Of a DNA stretch of 64,000 bases, positions 60,468 to 64,000 are shown piece after piece. The DNA lies in assembly GCA_038503075.1 (NCBI GenBank), contig JBCAML010000016.1, positions 62,001 to 126,000 of the forward strand, read 5' to 3'. The notes below the pieces were generated by a model. The model had not been told where the DNA came from, searched no databases, and worked only from the letters and a program-made list of their open reading frames with translations. Source of the stretch: Gyromitra esculenta. Its lineage: Eukaryota > Ascomycota > Pezizomycetes > Pezizales > Discinaceae. The translations under genes were made by a program, and so were the position numbers. The stretch's first letter is position 1. Each line of letters begins with the position of its first letter.

Positions 60468-62809
60468 CTATAATTTCGCCCCAATACCAACTACCCCCTC
60501 AAACTTCCCCCCCACGTCCAACACCCTCCCATCACTCCCTCCCCTGCCCAAAAATGTAACCGAAAACGGCATTTGTACTCCATCCAACTCATACCAGCCA
60601 GCCGGTACCGCAAGCCCACACAAATCCAATACATTCCCGAAATGCGTGAACGTTCCCAGCACCGAGTTCAGCTTAATCGGATCCTTCAGAACCTCTTCAA
60701 CCGTGAAGTGTGTTGGTGTCGTTGGAACTACCAGCACGTCGATGCTGCTCGCCCGTAACGGATTAAAGACCGTCTCATTGACTTTCCGCGTGAGACTACA
60801 CCAGACACAATGTCAATGACCACGTAACCACAAAGCAGCACCAGAGCAAGATGCAACCTACACCGCCATCTTCTTCAAATCCCTAAACACATCCTCCGCG
60901 CCGCTCCCTCGCGCAAGCACAGTCGCAAAAATCTCGCTAATAACCGGATGCAGCTCTTCCTTCTCCCTCTCATACCACTCCCTCCCGCTCCCCGGCATCG
61001 CCGCAAGCCTCTCATTCACCAACGCACCATCGTACAGCAGCTTCCCGGCATCCTCAAACAGCGACCAATCAATCTCCACCACCTCCCCTCCGACTTCCTG
61101 CAGCTTCGCAACAGCCTCGTAAAACAGTCTTCGGAACACAGGCGCACACGCCGCCACCGCCTTCTGCGGGGGTATCGCGAAGCGGAATTTCCCCGCCGCG
61201 GGGCCAATCGCGTTGACGTGGTGCGGCGGTAGCGAGTGCGGCGGCTTCGAGTACGGGTCTTCGGGGTCGTAGCCACGGACGTAGGACCATACTTTGCGCA
61301 CGTCTTTGATTCCGCCGCGACGGGTCGCCATGAAGGAGATGCAGTCGAGGGATTCGCAGGCTTTCACGACGCCGGAGAAGGAGACGGTTCCTTTCGTTGG
61401 TTTCCAGCCGACGACGCCGTTGAGGCCTGCTGGGACGCGGCCGGAGCCAGCGGTGTCGGTCGCGATGGCTATGGAGACGAGTTCAGACCCGACGGAGACT
61501 GCGGCGCCGGAGGAGGAGCCGCCGGAGATGTAGAGGGGGTTGCAGACGGATGTGGGGATGCCGTAGGGAGAGCGGCAGCCGGTCAGGCCGGTTGCGAATT
61601 GGTCGAGGTTGGTCTTGCCGATGAAGATGGCGCCGAGGGAGATCATTTTCTGGTAGATTGCGGATGAGCTGGATGGAATGTAGGCGAGAGGAGGGCAGGC
61701 GGCTGTGGTGGGGATTCCGGCGACATCGATGCTGTCTTTAACAGAGAAGGGGATGCCGAAGAGGGGAGGGAGGGATTTGCGGTTGGTGTATTGCTCCTGG
61801 AGGACTTGGGCGGCGCGGACGGCGGTGGGCTGGGGGACCAGGTGGAGGAATGTTGAGGGGGTGTTGGAGAGGTGGGTGTGGATCCTTTTGTAGAGGTCCG
61901 TTATCACGGTCACTGGGGAGAGACCGGCAGTGTACGACGTGTGCAGGGAGGTGATATCCAAGGAGCCATCCCAATCCCCGGGTGTGGAAGGGGGCGTTGT
62001 AGAGTCTTTGTCCTTTTGAGTGGGAGGAATGAAATCGTAAAACGCATCTAAAATCGTGCCGAGCTGGGGAATAACGAAGCCAAAGAGTCCCTGGGACCAA
62101 TGGATCATGTCTAGCGACGAAGGCTTGAAAGCATCATTATAGCCAGCCGTGCAGTCTCCAATAATACCTAACGGAGAAGAAATGGTCAGCTTTCGCCCCT
62201 TCTGTTCGTTGAGAGAGCGAACTTACAGCACTCGAATCCTCGATCATTGGCCTCCCTTACCGTTGTAGTCACGCAGCACTCGGTAGTCACGCCGCCAACC
62301 ACAAGATGCGTGATCCCCCATGCAGCCAACTGCTCGTGAAGCGTAGTATTCCAAAACGCTCCCTTCCCTGGCTTATCGATCACTATTTCCCAAGGTTTTG
62401 CGCTGCAGTCGTCTATCAGATCATGGCCATACTCTCCTCTAACCAGCAGTCTCCCCATCTTCCCCCGATCCCCTATGACATTATTGTGCTGCTCCGAGTC
62501 TGGCGCTGCCGCTTGCCGAATAAGTTTTGACGATGGACAGTCCGAGAGATCAGGGAGATGGCCCTCGCGTGTATGGAAGACAGGGAGACCCGCTATTCGA
62601 AAGAGCTCCAGGAGCGAATGGCATTTAAAGATGATTTCCTGAACAGCATCCAAGTTACAGCCAGATTGAAGGTCTCCGAAACCAGATCGGTAGAGGAAGT
62701 CCCGTTGCATGTCAATCATGAGAAGTGCGGTAGATGCTGTAGGAAAGCTGTAGGCATATGGCTTTGCAGGCACATTCAACGTCATGTGATGCGGTTTGGG
62801 AGTCCCCAT
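60468..62809 (-). CDS. Fused isochorismatase-like cysteine hydrolase and allophanate-hydrolase-like amidase
   Basis: Exons on the minus strand are 62809-62227, 62167-60862 and 60795-60468, giving 738 residues. The introns are 59 and 66 nt. The N-terminal third is an isochorismatase-family hydrolase with its catalytic triad: Asp33 (LLMIDMQRDF), Lys149 (DKPGKGAF) and Cys179 (GVTTECCV). The first splice runs directly from REANDRGFEC into IIGDCTAGYNDAFKPSSLDMIHWS, so no linker peptide or stop separates the parts. The rest is an amidase-signature enzyme: Lys in PFSVKDSIDVAG, GGSSSGAAV and the nucleophile loop TDTAGSGRVPAG. Its C-terminal part (LKDPIKLNSVLGTFTHFGNVLDLCGLAVPAG) resembles allophanate hydrolase. 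The extra C-terminal domain of bacterial AtzF is missing. A plausible role is stepwise hydrolysis of a biuret/ureido compound, but this is inference. It is probably cytosolic. A second ATG at 62785 could also be used. Confidence 0.9.
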
Positions 62810-64000
62810 GGTGGGCGTATAGCGATGAATTCGGTAGGGAGACAAGAAGCACACAAGCTATGTCGCTGACACCAAGACTGGCGATTGTCTACAACTGAAG
62901 CTCGAGGGGGGATCAGTGCCCCAACAAACAAAAATCGCTGAGATATATAGACAGTAAATCCCATATTGCCAATGCGGGGGCGAGCTAAACCCTCCAGATT
63001 ACCCAATGCGACAACCGAATTGCGGAGAGAGCTCCTGGAAAAACACCACAGCAAACTACCGGCTTATCGTGAGACCCTTAATAATTAGCAATTCCATTCC
63101 GAGGCCACGAAGCCCAAGCGGACGAGCCCTGTACCGAGCAAGAGATCCCTAGATCGAGGTTCCACAGGAAAGGCAAACGCCATTGGGAGGTTCTAGTAAG
63201 AGGCCGAGGGCTGGCCTACGGGATGCGCAAGGACTATTTTCCAGCAGCCCCCATCTCGACGGAAATGGCCACGAGCAAGATATATTTGGGAAGCTGAGCA
63301 CGGAAGTACATAATATATCCGCAGAGAGACAGGAAGTTGAGCGAAAGACCAGCGAGATCGAAAGACGATAAGGCCAGCCCGCCGGGCCGCAGGCGAGAGG
63401 CGTCTTATCGATAAGCCAAGCGAGAAAGCGGCCAAAAGCCCCTTCTTCCCCACACGGCCCTAAGACATCTACCAACGAGACGTCTGGTATCACGGACACC
63501 CCTCCATCGAGGAATTGCACCAACGAAGCTGTCCCTTACACCCAAATCAATCAGTCGTGAGTCTCAGTGTCACTCTGCTCGTGCGAGCATTCCCACGGTA
63601 ATCTCGAGCTGGCCGCCGCTGCAGCCGCAGGGCGTGCCGATGGGCATGTAAACGCCCTGCCCACGGCCAGCCGGGCATATCTCTTCCCCACAATCGTGTA
63701 CTGGTGCTGCCGGCATAGATTGGCGTTCCTAGCCCTCGAGCCCTGATTCATGGCCTAAGCGAGCGGGAGAGCGAGCGGCCAGGCAGCATGCTATCAAATC
63801 TCTGCCACATGCACTTTCGTCCGAGCGCCCCAGATCACTGTGACTGTTTGCTATCGTGATGGAACTGTTGTATATATATGAATACAAAATGCCTTCCTGA
63901 TCCATCTATTCCCAGTGCTTTGATATATCAGAGTGATATTCTAGGTCCTATTCCAACAGCTTTGGTAGTTCACGCATCTAGCAGCATGGCTCTATCATTC
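62810..64000. other. Window end, no supported gene
   Basis: Short open frames occur on both strands but without ATG starts plus motifs. A partial copy of the dispersed motif (GAGTGATATTCTA) lies at 63931-63943, in reverse orientation. A GC-rich stretch at about 63600-63760 breaks the local composition and may be a degraded element. Confidence 0.4.

Noticed and set aside
1..64000. CRISPR array, bacterial operons or Shine-Dalgarno sites
   Set aside because: The sequence is eukaryotic. No regularly spaced direct repeats with unique spacers were seen; the only regular spacing is the ankyrin-coding repeat.

Overview
The window is nuclear DNA of a filamentous ascomycete, most likely Pezizomycotina. 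The evidence is short GT-AG introns (mostly 51-81 nt) with TACTAAC/CTAAC-like branch sites, nuclear-type tRNAs including one with an intron next to the anticodon, and fungal protein families: class V cAMP-receptor-like GPCR, hybrid histidine kinase, NACHT-ankyrin STAND protein, Zrc1-type zinc transporter and small secreted cysteine-rich proteins. Low gene density, many degenerate repeats and a large repeat-rich NLR-type gene would fit a repeat-rich genome such as a Pezizomycete, but the genus is not established. Exon models were built by hand from the sequence. Every spliced model keeps its reading frame and restores known family motifs across the junctions.

Layout. At 1.4-2.8 kb (minus) lies a seven-transmembrane receptor with a 25-nt exon. 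From 2.8 to 12.6 kb no gene was found, only repeats and one fold-back structure. At 12.8-13.1 kb (plus) is a small secreted six-cysteine protein. At 14.1-16.7 kb (minus) is a secreted GH20 hexosaminidase, at 17.4-18.0 kb (minus) a Nudix hydrolase, and at 19.4-21.6 kb (minus) a DUF202 membrane protein whose second exon is 1.27 kb away. From 21.6 to 27.2 kb is gene-poor. At 27.2-30.0 kb (plus) is an intracellular GH3 beta-glucosidase with a PA14 insert. At 30.4-31.7 kb (plus) is a metallo-beta-lactamase-fold protein with an N-terminal zinc ribbon. Next come an intron-containing tRNA-Tyr (32.4 kb), a second secreted six-cysteine protein (33.7-34.2 kb) and a mucin-like single-pass membrane protein (34.8-35.4 kb).

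At 36.4-41.1 kb (minus) is a seven-exon hybrid histidine kinase with a 24-nt exon. At 44.6-45.8 kb (minus) is an F-box-like protein. At 48.5-49.0 kb (minus) are exons of a broken gene, beside a 174-bp Tc1/mariner-type MITE (49.42-49.59 kb). At 50.5-52.2 kb (plus) is the vacuolar-type zinc transporter. At 53.6-58.9 kb (minus) is a 1673-residue NLR-like protein: N-terminal STAND domain, NACHT, ankyrin repeats, SPRY. Its ankyrin block holds four nearly identical 201-bp units and its SPRY part begins after a likely GC-AG intron. A tRNA-Asn follows at 59.6 kb. At 60.5-62.8 kb (minus) is a single polypeptide joining an isochorismatase-like cysteine hydrolase to an allophanate-hydrolase-like amidase.

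These genes do not form one pathway cluster. The most interesting candidates are the NACHT-ankyrin-SPRY gene (architecture and repeat turnover suggest nonself recognition), the cysteine hydrolase-amidase fusion (possibly two consecutive steps of a small urea-derivative pathway on one chain), and the recurring use of 24-29-nt exons.
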